From positions 992,001 to 1,056,000 of the forward strand of contig MQVO02000005.1 of NCBI GenBank assembly GCA_001986395.2: a DNA stretch of 64,000 nucleotides, read 5' to 3'. This stretch comes from Irpex lacteus (taxonomy: Eukaryota; Basidiomycota; Agaricomycetes; Polyporales; Irpicaceae). The position numbers and the translations under genes are program-made. The notes under the pieces are model-generated. The model had not been told where the DNA came from. It was given only the letters and a program-made list of their open reading frames with translations, and searched no databases. Of the stretch, positions 31,262 through 41,742 are shown one piece after another (within the stretch, counting starts at the first letter, position 1; each line of letters begins with the position of its first letter).

Positions 31262-32354
31262 TGTCGAGATCAGAAAATGAGATTGCTAAGTGCAGCGGCC
31301 TGGGATATGTAAGACGACTGAGACGCGGTAAGTGTTATGGTACCAGGCAGAGCAAATAGATATGTGGTGTAGAGTTGGATGGGAAACGGAAGGGGGAATC
31401 GAAGTGGGTGTGACTAGCACTACGCCTAGCGATGAGTAGCTCTGGGACTGGTGAACACGAAGGTCGGAGTGATGTCTATGGTACGCAAGCCTAATCTCTT
31501 CTGCCGAGAGTCGATGGACCAGACGTTAGGTCGATCTATCCCGGTCGTTCGTGTTGGGGAGTGAAAGAACTTTAGACAGGAACTATAGACTATGAGAAGG
31601 TGGGTTTAGAGTTGAGAGTAGAGTGAGAGAGTAGAGGGAAGAAACAAACAATACCCTGGATCAGACTAATACGATACGATACTTGATACGATGAACGACT
31701 ACGGCTGAATCCTCACGAGTACTTGATACTAGCAGCGTAATAGACAGCTCCCTTCGCAGCTCTGTGCGCCTGATGAGTGTCTACTTACGTGATAGCTATC
31801 AAGCAACCAAGGAGTTCTGAAAGGCTAACCCGCTCGTGGAGTTACACCTAAGCTATAGACGTAAACGTATGACTGAACGTTCCTACTAACTGACTCGGTG
31901 GGTACTAAATGCTTCCTCTGAAGTTGCTTGGATTCTGGGGCAGGAAGGACCCTCTATTTATATGTACAGGAAGTCATGTATCTACTAGCATAGCCTCAGG
32001 GATCTGTATCTACAATGGCCGTGACAACGCTGTGCGTTGCCGATATGAAACACGTAACAAGGTGGGGATGACATAGGTTTGCTGTGCAATGTGTTCCGGA
32101 ATGTTCTGCCGCATAGCCACAGTGCATAGCCTCACGTATGCTGACTCATTTGGTTGTCGTGGATGCAGAATGACTCATAGGTAGCGCACAGCCACATCGT
32201 AGCCCGCGCATAGCTTCACATATCCATGCATAGCTTTGCACAGCCTCATCGTGACCTAGGTTACTGGTGGGGTCTAGGAGTCCGGTATGGTCTGCTGAGT
32301 CTCAGTAGTGAGTTTGCACATGTAACCAACACATTACGAAGTAATGGCGTTACA
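31262..32354 (-). repeat. 5' LTR (right copy)
   Basis: 1093 bp, matching the left copy in length and in all compared sequence. It is the transcribed LTR for the minus-strand element. Its outer end abuts the GCGG target duplication at 32355-32358. Confidence 0.95.
31955..31962 (-). promoter_or_regulatory. TATA box of the gypsy element
   Basis: TATTTATA on the plus strand reads TATAAATA on the minus strand, inside the 5' LTR and upstream of gag-protease by about 760 bp. It is the best core-promoter candidate for element transcription. Confidence 0.6.
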
Positions 32355-32358
32355 GCGG
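32355..32358. repeat. Right target-site duplication of the gypsy element
   Basis: GCGG, matching 18096-18099. Removing the element plus one copy rejoins the LINE sequence as ...CCAACGCGG|ATGCCTATTT... Confidence 0.8.
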
Positions 32359-32626
32359 ATGCCTATTTAGGCGAGGATGAGCCGCGGGCTGCAGTCCAGC
32401 TAAAGTAGACAAGTTTACATGACCAACGAGCTAAGCGAATGTAACTTCTCGACATAGTCCAACCGCCAGCAGCCGGTCAAAGCTACTCCCCCTAGACTAT
32501 TCCGTAACCTAGGGTGGTAAATCGGAGGGCGCATCACACAGTACACAACAAACTCGCACGGTAGATTCAAACGGTCATGGTCATAGCCTCCCCAGGTCCG
32601 GAGGGCGGCAAGTACACACCACCGAC

Positions 32627-35600
32627 GTGCAGCCCAATGAGGGACCAGGAGAGTTAGGAGGTGGAAACCCCAGCGAGTCAGGGGGTAACAACGACTCGAT
32701 AAGATCAACACAGCAGGGCGCTGATACGACAACCCCTCAGGGTGAGGAGGACACTACAGAAGACGAAGTAACCGTAGACCAAGCACGGAACTGCGAAGAC
32801 AACCAGACGAACGAAAATAATAACAGCGCCGGTGAAAATCAACCACAACCAAGAAGACAACGGAAACGTGGCAAGACGAGAAAGAAACGACAAGGCAAGA
32901 AAACGTACGCAAACCTAAAAATAGGTACACTGAATATGAGAGGCCACGGGACAGCGGCGGCAGACAGCACCAATAACAAATGGGCGCATGTAAGCCAACT
33001 AATGAGGACGAAGAAGATAGGAATACTAGCTGTACAAGAAACACACCTCGACGAAGACCACGTCGAGAGACTAAACAATGTGTATAGTAGACGACTGCGA
33101 ATACTTAACTCGGCAAACCCGACCAGAATTAACGCACATGGTGTAGCAATCGTGATGAATAAAGAACTGATACCCACCGAGAATGTCACCGGATGGGAAC
33201 TCGTAGCGGGACGAGCAATAATGGTAAAAATACCATGGCACCAGGACTATAACGTACACGTACTAGCAATATACGCGCCAAACGACGCACATGAAAACGC
33301 AGAGTTCTGGACAGAACTGACAGAAGCGATCGAAGACAACCACCTACCGAAGCCAGACGTAATGCTAGGTGACTTTAATATAGTGGAGGACAACATCGAC
33401 CGTTGGCCGAGCCACACAGATAGTATAAGGGCAACCCAGTCGCTACAGGACATGACGAGAGACTCGGAACTGCACGACGGATGGCGACGAGAGAACCCAG
33501 GCATTGAGGGGTACACGTACTACCAAAAAAGCACGGGAAGTCGCTCGAGGATAGACAGGATATACGTCACAGAAGCGATCCAGAGAGTCTCAGACGGCTG
33601 GACAATAGAGAGTACTGGCGCGGTGGAAACCGACCACCTGTTAGCGTCGACTAGAATCTCCCACCCCACACTACCCTACATAGGAACGGGCAGATGGCCG
33701 ATGCCACTGAACCTCCTCAAGGATAGCGTGATAACGAAATACATACACGAAAAAGGTCTAGCGTTAGAAGAAAGCATAAGTGAATGCGTCAACGGGGTTA
33801 GAACAGACGAGAGAAACCCACAGACACTGTTCGGAGAGTTCTTGGTCGACCTAGCAAAGACGCTACGACAAAGGGCGAGAATTGCAATACCAAAAACAGA
33901 GGCGAAAATACGAACACTACAAGCCCAGCTCGACATCCTCCAAGACCCGGAGGAACAGGACGAATCAACGACCAATGAAGAACGCCACCTAACGATGGCC
34001 CTATTGCAGAGCAGGATCAACGAACTGGAAAAGGACCGTGCACTACGTGCGCGAAACTCCGCGAGAGCACGCTATAGAGTAGAGGGAGAAACAATCAGTA
34101 AATACTGGTCACAGCTTAGCAAAGAGAAAAGACCGAGAGATGTAATATACGCACTGGAGAAAACAGGACCCAACTTGGAGGACCAAGCTGCCCCGCAGCT
34201 AATCCAACGCTCGGACGAAATGGCAGAACTGGCGAGAGATTACCACGACAACCTACAAAACGATGACCGGAACGAATCATTAGAAGACGAAACGACCCAG
34301 CAGGAAGCAATCAAAGAAGTACTAACCAAAGTGGACAAGGAACTCTCGGAGGAAGCGAAAGCAGACATAGCGCTGCTATTCACGCAAACAGACATACAGA
34401 AAGCACTACGAGGATCGGAGAACGGTAAATCGCCAGGAATCGACGGTCTGCCAAACGAACTATGGAAGACTCTTAATCAAAGGTATCAACGTACAAAAAA
34501 GTCAAAGGAACCCACCTTCAACATAGTCGGAACTATGACAATAGTATTCAACGACATTAGACGGAACGGAGTGGATAAAAATACCAAGTTCGCGGAGGGT
34601 TGGATGTGTCCAATATTCAAGCCCAACAAAGCAAATCGGAAGCGCATAGAGAACTACAGACCGATAACGATAATGAGCACTGTGTACAAGATCTTCACGA
34701 AAGCATTATCGATGAAGCTAGCAAAACACGCACCCGATATCATACACGAGAACCAGGCCGGCTTCGTGAAAGGACGGAGCATCTTCGACCAGGTTCGCCT
34801 AACGAAACTGATGCTCGACTACACCGAAGCGACAGAGGAAAACGGCGTGATAGTGGCCCTAGACCAAGAAAAAGCGTACGATAAGATAGATCACGAGTAC
34901 CTATGGCAGGTGCTAGAGAAATTCAACCTACCAGAGGAATTCATTAACACAGTCAAGTCCCTGTACGAAAATGCAAGGACAGTTGTAATGATTAATGGAG
35001 TTGCGAGCTCAGCCTTCCGAGTCACGAGAGGAGTTCGCCAAGGCGACCCGCTATCGTGTCTACTATTTGACCTGGCAATCGAACCTCTGGCTTGCGCGCT
35101 GAGAAAATCTACACTGAAAGGATTCCAAGTGCCAGGAGTTGTGGATAAAATCCTGGTATCCCTATTCGCGGACGACACTACGGTCTACTTGGCTGAGGGA
35201 GACAAGTACGAAGATCTGATGAACATACTAGGACTATGGTGTCAAGCAGCAAAAGCAAGATTCAATAAAGAGAAGACACAAATAATACCAATGGGCTCAC
35301 CAGAATACCGACACTCCGTAATACTGACTAGGAAATTATCGCCAGCCGACGACACGCTGCCAGACGACGTTAGAATAGCGGAAGACGGAACCGCAGTAAG
35401 AATCCTGGGAGCGTGGATAGGGAACGGAGCAGATCAAGACGCACCGTGGTCCGACGTCACGAGGAAAGTAGAGACAGCGTTGAAAAGGTGGAACGCTACG
35501 CACCCGACGCTACGAGGAAAGCGACTAATAATCCAGATGATAGTGGGAGGAATGACACAGTACCTAACAAAGGTACAGGGAATGCCAACCCACGTAGAGC

Positions 35601-37765
35601 AATCTATAAAGAAGATCATTAAGAGTTACATCTGGAACGAAGCAAACACCTCACCGGTGAATGTCGAGACTCTATACCAACCCTTCAGAAGTGGAGGAAT
35701 AAAGCTACTAGACATTGAATCACGGAACGAAGCAATACACATAACATGGCTGCGTAGCTATCTCGACCTGACACAGGCGAGACCGACGTGGGCCTTCCTA
35801 GCCGACGAACTGATACGCGATGCAACAATATCAGTAGACAAGACGACAGCACGGGAAGCACGATCGAACATGTTCCTACAAAATTGGGAGGCCAGTACGC
35901 ACAAGAAGTCGCCATTACCACAGGACCTGAAACAGATGCTTAAGATAGCGAAGAAGTACAACGCTAACTTCCACGCAATAAAGCTCTCAAACGCGCTGAA
36001 AAGGGGCTTACCAGCATGGTACCACTTAGGAGCGCAGAGACCAATGAGGCGTAAGATCCAGAGTGAAATAGGTGAATGCCTACGAGAAAAACACGCAGTG
36101 AGAACGGTGGCACACCTGAGAGATATAACGCAGAGACTAGAGGACCAGAGACACTCAGATAGAAGGAACTGCGCCTGCGCCTGCTGCAAAGCAGACAGGA
36201 CAAGGCTAGGCTGCGAAAAGCCCAATAAGTGCACCGAGCTCGCAAGGGAAATCATAACATCCCTCGACCCGAAGTGGGATCCAAACCATTCGCCGGTAAA
36301 AGATGGCCTAACACTCACCGAACGACGAAAGGCGAGAAACCGGTGGGCGAAGAAAAACGACGAGAAGATCATATTCAACCCGAGCGTAACAACGGAAGAC
36401 ACACTCGCACAGGGCTTCCGAATCTTCACCAACCCGGAGGTATCTAGCAGCCTCCCAGCCTATAGAGTAGCGCAGGGAGCCAACATAGTGGAGGAGGCAA
36501 CAACTGCATACACAGACGGATCGTGCATGAATAACGGAGACCTCAACGCCAGAGCAGGCAGCGGAGTTTGGTTCGGGGAGGAAGACGAGCGAAACTGCTC
36601 AGTTAGAACACCAGGGCCTGCACAATCAAACCAGGCGGCGGAGGTATACGCAGTCTGGAAGGCAGCAGAGGCCACGCCGCCATTCGCACCGCTCCACATA
36701 GTGAGCGACTCGAAATACGCCATAGACGGCCTGACGGAAAACTTGACGAAGTGGCAAGACCGAGGCTGGATAGATGTCGCGAACGCGGAATACTTCCAAA
36801 TGGCAGCATATGCCCTGAGGACGAGATCCGCACCCACCACATTCAAATGGGTGAAAGGCCATAGCGGCGATGAAGGAAACGAAGAGGCAGACCGACTGGC
36901 GGGGGAAGGAGCCGCGAAACCCACAGCGGAACAACTGATGGTGGAGATACCAGACAAATGGAACCTGACCGGAGCGAAACTGGCCTCGATGACGCAAGCC
37001 CTAGCGTACAAGGGGATACTATCAACAAAAGGATACCGAAAACGGCCTGCCTCGACTGCACCGCTTGACATGGCGAGACACTGCGTGCACGACGACCTGG
37101 GGGGAAGGACGCCAACCGACGCAACCCTCTGGCATGCCCTGAAACACAAGGATATTAGTAGGAACATATCTGACTTCCTGTGGAGGGTGATGCACAACTC
37201 GTACCGGGTGGGGAAATACTGGTCGAACATCCCCGGATATGAGGAAAGAGCAATCTGCCAAAAGTGCGGAGTGGAAGAATCAATGGTGCACATACTGACT
37301 GAATGCGACGCACCGGGAAGAGACACAGTATGGAAAATGGCAGAGAAAGCGTGGAACAAGGCGGGAGGCGAATGGCCGCAGCCACACCTGGGCAACATAC
37401 TGGGCGCCGCACGTGCGGAATACAAAAGTGACAACGGCAAGATCCTGCAAGGAAGGTCAAGGCTGTATAGAATAATGACCACCGAATCAGCCCACCTGAT
37501 CTGGAAAATAAGGTGCGAACGTAGAATACAAAGAGAAGACGACCCGGCGAAAGCCCACTCGAAGCAAGAAATAGAGAACAGATGGCTCGCAGCAATGAAC
37601 GCCCGACTACAAACCGACTGCGAACTCACAAGGTCGAAATACGGGAAGAGTAAACTAAGTACAAACCTGGTACAGGCGACATGGCACGGCCTTATAGACA
37701 AAGAACAAAACCTACCAGAGCAATGGCTAAAGATGGGCTTTTTAGTGGGTATGGGCCCTCTGTAG
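32627..37765 (+). CDS. LINE ORF2: APE endonuclease, reverse transcriptase, RNase H
   Basis: About 1712 residues, no internal stop. The basic N-terminus leads into an APE-type endonuclease: LKIGTLNMRGHG, ILAVQETHLDEDH, VMLGDFNIVEDNIDR and SRIDRIYVT. The reverse transcriptase has GKSPGIDGLPNELW, NYRPITIMSTVYKIFTK, ENQAGFVKGRSIFDQ, VALDQEKAYDKIDH, RGVRQGDPLSCLLF and the catalytic SLFADDTTVYL. The RNase H has TAYTDGSCMNNG, QAAEVYAVW, IVSDSKYAIDG and WVKGHSGDEGNEEADRLAG. A Cys/His knuckle follows (CQKCGVEESMVHILTEC). The frame opens after a stop at 32510-32512 and has no ATG until the LNMRG segment inside the endonuclease. The position 32627 is a GTG. Start by non-AUG, reinitiation or splicing is therefore required. 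Confidence 0.92.
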   Translation: MQPNEGPGELGGGNPSESGGNNDSIRSTQQGADTTTPQGEEDTTEDEVTVDQARNCEDNQTNENNNSAGENQPQPRRQRKRGKTRKKRQGKKTYANLKIGTLNMRGHGTAAADSTNNKWAHVSQLMRTKKIGILAVQETHLDEDHVERLNNVYSRRLRILNSANPTRINAHGVAIVMNKELIPTENVTGWELVAGRAIMVKIPWHQDYNVHVLAIYAPNDAHENAEFWTELTEAIEDNHLPKPDVMLGDFNIVEDNIDRWPSHTDSIRATQSLQDMTRDSELHDGWRRENPGIEGYTYYQKSTGSRSRIDRIYVTEAIQRVSDGWTIESTGAVETDHLLASTRISHPTLPYIGTGRWPMPLNLLKDSVITKYIHEKGLALEESISECVNGVRTDERNPQTLFGEFLVDLAKTLRQRARIAIPKTEAKIRTLQAQLDILQDPEEQDESTTNEERHLTMALLQSRINELEKDRALRARNSARARYRVEGETISKYWSQLSKEKRPRDVIYALEKTGPNLEDQAAPQLIQRSDEMAELARDYHDNLQNDDRNESLEDETTQQEAIKEVLTKVDKELSEEAKADIALLFTQTDIQKALRGSENGKSPGIDGLPNELWKTLNQRYQRTKKSKEPTFNIVGTMTIVFNDIRRNGVDKNTKFAEGWMCPIFKPNKANRKRIENYRPITIMSTVYKIFTKALSMKLAKHAPDIIHENQAGFVKGRSIFDQVRLTKLMLDYTEATEENGVIVALDQEKAYDKIDHEYLWQVLEKFNLPEEFINTVKSLYENARTVVMINGVASSAFRVTRGVRQGDPLSCLLFDLAIEPLACALRKSTLKGFQVPGVVDKILVSLFADDTTVYLAEGDKYEDLMNILGLWCQAAKARFNKEKTQIIPMGSPEYRHSVILTRKLSPADDTLPDDVRIAEDGTAVRILGAWIGNGADQDAPWSDVTRKVETALKRWNATHPTLRGKRLIIQMIVGGMTQYLTKVQGMPTHVEQSIKKIIKSYIWNEANTSPVNVETLYQPFRSGGIKLLDIESRNEAIHITWLRSYLDLTQARPTWAFLADELIRDATISVDKTTAREARSNMFLQNWEASTHKKSPLPQDLKQMLKIAKKYNANFHAIKLSNALKRGLPAWYHLGAQRPMRRKIQSEIGECLREKHAVRTVAHLRDITQRLEDQRHSDRRNCACACCKADRTRLGCEKPNKCTELAREIITSLDPKWDPNHSPVKDGLTLTERRKARNRWAKKNDEKIIFNPSVTTEDTLAQGFRIFTNPEVSSSLPAYRVAQGANIVEEATTAYTDGSCMNNGDLNARAGSGVWFGEEDERNCSVRTPGPAQSNQAAEVYAVWKAAEATPPFAPLHIVSDSKYAIDGLTENLTKWQDRGWIDVANAEYFQMAAYALRTRSAPTTFKWVKGHSGDEGNEEADRLAGEGAAKPTAEQLMVEIPDKWNLTGAKLASMTQALAYKGILSTKGYRKRPASTAPLDMARHCVHDDLGGRTPTDATLWHALKHKDISRNISDFLWRVMHNSYRVGKYWSNIPGYEERAICQKCGVEESMVHILTECDAPGRDTVWKMAEKAWNKAGGEWPQPHLGNILGAARAEYKSDNGKILQGRSRLYRIMTTESAHLIWKIRCERRIQREDDPAKAHSKQEIENRWLAAMNARLQTDCELTRSKYGKSKLSTNLVQATWHGLIDKEQNLPEQWLKMGFLVGMGPL

Positions 37766-37952
37766 AAACCCGCCTATACCGGCGGGCAGAGACCAGTCGA
37801 GTCCCACACTAATATAACGATGTTATGTTGTGCGCAACAGCATTTTTTGCCCTTGGATGGGATGGGGTGAAACTCCCCTATTACAGCGGACGGAACGTGG
37901 AGCTGACCTTGTTAGCTGCCTGCCGTCAGACAGGAAACTGTCACGCTCATCC

Positions 37953-37976
37953 AAAAAAAAAAAAAAAAAAAAAAAA
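37953..37976 (+). other. LINE poly-A tail
   Basis: A run of 24 A's directly after the LINE 3' UTR (ending GCTCATCC) and before the right target duplication. The last two A's may belong to the duplication. Confidence 0.95.
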
Positions 37977-37989
37977 TTCACACGGTCAC
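37975..37989. repeat. Right target-site duplication of the LINE
   Basis: AATTCACACGGTCAC, identical to 15455-15469. The empty site would read ...AACACCTC + this 15-mer + AAAGCAGGCC... Confidence 0.92.
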
Positions 37990-38105
37990 AAAGCAGGCCT
38001 AGACTAGTAAGCGGTCCAATCACCGCTCTCACCCGCCAGCGCCAACCCCAAACTGCACGTTCTGACAGAACCACAACCACCATATATATTTACCCCAACC
38101 CAGAG

Positions 38106-38678
38106 ATGCTGTTCTGGCTGTCCGTCTTCGCTCTGTTAGCATTACTGGTAATGCGTACGTCCTCTTCCTTCATTATCATCGGCGAGCACAGAAGATACTG
38201 ACATTCGAGGATTGTGTTTCCAGTGACATTTCGGTACCGCGCCACTCTCATCTCCCATGTCCCTAACCCGGTGAGGTCTCTCTTCCCGAGACTGGGCCAC
38301 TACACTCCTCTGTCGACGTTCGAGTCGCAGGCGAATGCGGGGCTCACCTCTGAGTCGTTTGACATCGAGGCGAATATCCGGGACGGGGATTCTAGGGCTG
38401 GTCTGGATGAGCAGGGCACTCAGGAGGTGTTGGATATCATGCGGCGGGAACGCGTCAAGTGAGTGCTCGGAGATTGGGTTGTCGTGAAATGCTGATCTGA
38501 GTGGTTATCTGCTATAGCTTTGACCAGGCGAGGTTGATTCGACAGAATCAGATCTTCGCTGCGAACGGTATTGGGCCGAATGGTGAGTCCCCATATCTTG
38601 CCTGTCATTCATCGCTGTGCTCATGCGTTCTCCTTCCCAGGAATGCCACTCGACTCGAAAGCTGTTACCCACCTGTAA
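38106..38678 (+). CDS. DUF2015-like small fungal protein with N-terminal TM anchor
   Basis: Four exons: 38106-38154, 38224-38458, 38518-38582 and 38641-38678, giving 128 residues. The first exon encodes a hydrophobic leader (MLFWLSVFALLALLVM). The C-terminal half has GLDEQGTQEVLDIMRRERV, FDQARLIRQNQIFAANGI and GPNGMPLDSKAVTHL. This matches my recollection of DUF2015, in which a helical segment is followed by a FDEAR...NGI.P.G.P.D.KAV motif. The function of the family is unknown; the leader suggests the endomembrane system or mitochondrial membrane. The LINE and gypsy insertions sit 116 bp upstream of the start codon, so its original distal promoter is now about 22.5 kb away. Confidence 0.78.
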
Positions 38679-39207
38679 TCCACATGAAGTTTCGACTTCA
38701 TCCACCTGTGTTGTGTACCATTATTCCTCAAGTTGTACCATTTCTATCCCATGTCTGTGGAACTACTAGCACTCTCATTCTTGGTTTTCCTATGCTCTTT
38801 CTCTTGGTGTCTGCATTGATATCTTATACAGGATAATCTCCACATTGCGTCTCTGCTTCGTTGTACTCATTCATCATGGTCGTCCGCAATCTCATTTGTT
38901 TGCGTACACACAGACTGACAGACCGTCGCTCAAGGACTCTTACTCACTCCTCCACCCCTCCCATCGTCCACAGATCACCGCCTGCCGTTCTCTCCGACAT
39001 ACGGACCTCGTTGCCCGCGTCGCTACGAGCGGGCGATGCGCTCAGCGGCTGCAGCGCAACTGGGCATCGCATGCATTCGGCCGTCATCTGCACGTGGCTC
39101 CCATCAAATGGAAGTGGACGAGGCGCGTTGCCCGGAAAGGAAGCTCGCGTAGTCTCCTCTTCGCCACTCGACTCTGGACTGGCTTGTCCTGTACAGCGCT
39201 GAACAAC
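38679..39207. other. Intergenic between the DUF2015-like and F-box-like genes
   Basis: About 530 bp. The frame of the F-box-like gene is open upstream to 38845, but the residues are not family-like, so I start that gene at the ATG at 39208. Otherwise I see nothing. Confidence 0.4.
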
Positions 39208-40445
39208 ATGCCCTGTAGTGTTCTAGGACGTTCTCGCGGCTTGGGAGTTCGTGTCCCACCCGAGGTGGTGGACCACGTCGTCTATGCTATGCTCGAAGCT
39301 TGCCATACTTTCCCAGTCGTTGCGCCATTTTCGCTCGCTTGCCACTCATTCCGACAAATTGCTTTCCGACGCTATTTCTCGGTGCTGTTTGTCTACAGAA
39401 AATCGCAGTGGGCGCATCTATGTCGAATCCCAGGCATGTTCGAGTGGGTCCGGTGAGTCAACGATGGAAGTGTTTCAGAGTATCTTTTTGACGCATATAT
39501 GCATGTTACAGGATGCTCGACATCACGACATCTGCTCTTATCGAATGCCCTCAAAATCTCCAGCGTTTTACTCGCTTGTCGGCGCTACGCGTGGACTTTT
39601 CTACTGAAGGGCTGCATACCCATGAAAACTACACGAAGCTCATCCTCTCCAACCTACCTGTCAACGTCTACAGCACTCTGACTCCCACAACAAAAGCCAA
39701 GAAGCCAGTCGTTCAGCAAATCCTAGAGCTGGAATTCTGCTTTCTGCCGTCTATTACCCCGCATATACTCACTCTGATTTCCGTCTACTGCCCGAAATTG
39801 CAAGACCTTATACTGAAATGCACAGACCGACTCGCTCCTGAATGCTGCTGGACCTGCTACGAAGAAGCTGCTAGCTGTACTATCCATTCCCCTATTCCAG
39901 ACGTGATCTGTGATGTCGGGGACCTAACGGTATGTTCGCCACCATATCATGCTGAAACACTGACATTTTAGCGCATACAACCACTCCAGCGCGTATATGG
40001 CAAAGCTCTCGCTCCTCTCGCCCCTACCTTGAAGCATCTGCACCTTGGCGTCTACCTCTCCTCTGTCGATCTCTTCTATGACCATATCGAACATGCATCT
40101 CTCCCGCCGCCAGGCTCTCCCGCTTTGCCCTTTGCTTTCCTCGAGACTCGTCCGTTCTCACCGTTCTATTGCGAGGAATGTCAGGCTGAAGGCTACCTCG
40201 TGGAAGAAGTGCGGAAGACGGAAGTGTTGGCGAGTGCGCAGATGAAGATGTGCCTGCCGATGTTGGAGAGGGTGTGTTGGAGTACGTGGTTTAGGAGGAA
40301 GGACGATGGGTGGTGTGCGTATGTAGAGGACGGGAAGGATGAGGATGAGACGACGGTTTGCTGGGTTAGGTGGGCGGGAGGTGTGGCTGACGATGAAGGC
40401 GACGATTCGAACCGGGAGGTGGAGGTGAGAAGGGCTCCTTGGTAA
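39208..40445 (+). CDS. F-box-like protein (degenerate F-box, Leu-rich region)
   Basis: Three exons: 39208-39452, 39512-39929 and 39972-40445, giving 378 residues. The N-terminus VRVPPEVVDHVVYAML followed by ACHSFRQIAFRRYFSVLFV resembles the LP.E....I...L...L..C..V...W.....P layout of an F-box. Later segments such as QILELEFCFLPSITPHILTLISVYCPKLQDLILKC look like irregular Leu-rich strands of F-box adaptors common in Agaricomycetes. The likely role is substrate recognition in an SCF ubiquitin ligase, by inference. An acceptor at 39989 instead of 39971 would drop six residues in frame. The C-terminal tail is acidic. Confidence 0.7.
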
Positions 40446-41742
40446 TCTGAGCTTATCAAAGCTTGCTGCTGTTCTGGGACTCTGCGGTCTGTTCGCTCTG
40501 CTGGCTCTGCTGCATTGTATCGTCTTGTTTTCTCTCCTTCCGTGCTGCTATGTCAAGGAATCTGCCGGACCCTTCGTTCGTTTGCACTTTCTGTAATGTC
40601 GTTGTTCGAGCTCTCGCTTAATCGAAAGTACGTCTCAATCGCACCTCTATGCTCACATGGTACGTGCTAACGATGGCTTTGCCAGATATTATCACGTTGT
40701 CTTACGGATTTCAACTACGGACATATAAGCAGAATGCAACGCGCCGTCCCAGCGCTGAGGTGAACGTGGCCTCACATATATTACTACGGAACGGACACTG
40801 CTCGATTGGAGCCACAGACAGCTAGCTGTTGTGGCCTTTCCTTCCCGACTACGCGGCAAGTCACTGCACGTAAGCTTGTGAATTCCTATCTCTACATGAC
40901 TCCCGTCGTTCGCACTGCGACCAACCCAAGACGTATATGGACACCATTTGTCGTCCTTGACCTTGACCATTGCTACAAATTGATCGTCAAGCCACTTTGG
41001 GTGTCCACAGGTTCGGGGCTGTGTCTGGGTGAGCAATCTCTGAATCCTGATTTTCCTGTATGAGCATCCGTACTTACGCTGCTTCCTCGTAAATACACAG
41101 TACCGTAGCTGTGTCCTGTGGTGTCCGCCTGCCCAACTATCATAGCATTTCCCAGCCGCGGCGCGTCTCCAAGATACTACCTTTGTGGATTCGATGTGAT
41201 CCACCTTACGGTGCGTTAGATCGTGGCATAACTCTCACAAGACGACTGTGTATGGGGGGATCCACTTCCTTGACTAACGTTATTAGTGCGTTTGAAAGAT
41301 TGGCGCGACGGGCACTCTCACGTACACAGCAGTCCTATCGAATGTGTGCGCGCAGCTAGATATAAGATCAAGAACAAACATCACCAGCATATTGCTGAGC
41401 CGAGTTAGTATACTGTATGCCTCCTTTCGATTGATCTCGCTGATGCAGTCTATTGCAGTTCAAGTGCCCGTATCTCAAGGGCTCAGGCACCCCCAGGAAC
41501 TCTACTCTTACGTGTACCTCTTTGCAAGCAATCCCTTTGGCATGTATATCAATATAGCGGCTGATAATCGACGACTCATTAACCTCCTCACAACAAATGT
41601 AAGAATGGACAGATGATACGCCCTTCGAAGACCATAAAGGCCTGGCACAGACAGAAAGCTCCTTTGTCGCTGTATACGCATCTCTCACAGGGCGTAGCCC
41701 AACCCAAAGTGGTGTACACACAATCCGTCTCATCGAATAGTC
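40446..41742. other. Intergenic, no supported gene
   Basis: About 1.3 kb. Overlapping open frames of 85 (plus) and 170 codons (minus, GTG start, 40692-41204) exist but lack ATG-led structure, splice continuity or recognised motifs. It could hold a degraded gene. Confidence 0.4.

Larger units (their letters stand above)
18100..32354 (-). mobile_element. Ty3/gypsy LTR retrotransposon, 14,255 bp, inserted antisense within the LINE
   Basis: The element is bounded by two 1093-bp LTRs that begin TGTCGAGATC and end GGCGTTACA (TG...CA, with TGT/ACA ends). Inside, in minus-strand order, are gag-protease, an extra unknown ORF, and pol with reverse transcriptase, RNase H and integrase. RT before integrase places it in Ty3/gypsy. 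The integrase C-terminus has a GPY/F-like segment (SPRYLGPYEVV) and no visible chromodomain. The LTRs look identical in the stretches compared and are equal in length, and all three frames are open. It therefore appears to be a very recent, probably autonomous copy. Confidence 0.95.
15470..37974 (+). mobile_element. Full-length Tad/I-like non-LTR retrotransposon (LINE), split by a gypsy insertion
   Basis: The element runs from the base after the left target duplication to the poly-A tail (37953-37976). It is interrupted by the LTR element at 18100-32354 plus one copy of its 4-bp duplication, so the unsplit LINE is about 8.2 kb. It has a 5' leader starting with a hairpin, ORF1 (a nucleic-acid-binding protein with a Cys-His knuckle) and ORF2 (APE endonuclease, reverse transcriptase, RNase H). 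The two-ORF layout with an RNase H at the end of ORF2 fits the Tad1/I group found in fungi. The perfect duplication and open frames suggest a recent insertion. It lies 116 bp before the DUF2015-like start codon. Confidence 0.93.

Noticed and set aside
36460..37701. A 413-codon open frame on the minus strand
   Set aside because: It lies entirely antisense to the RNase H end of LINE ORF2, has no recognisable domain, and is explained by codon bias of the real frame.
40692..41204. A 170-codon minus-strand frame
   Set aside because: It starts at GTG with no upstream ATG, has no domain, and splice sites do not extend it.
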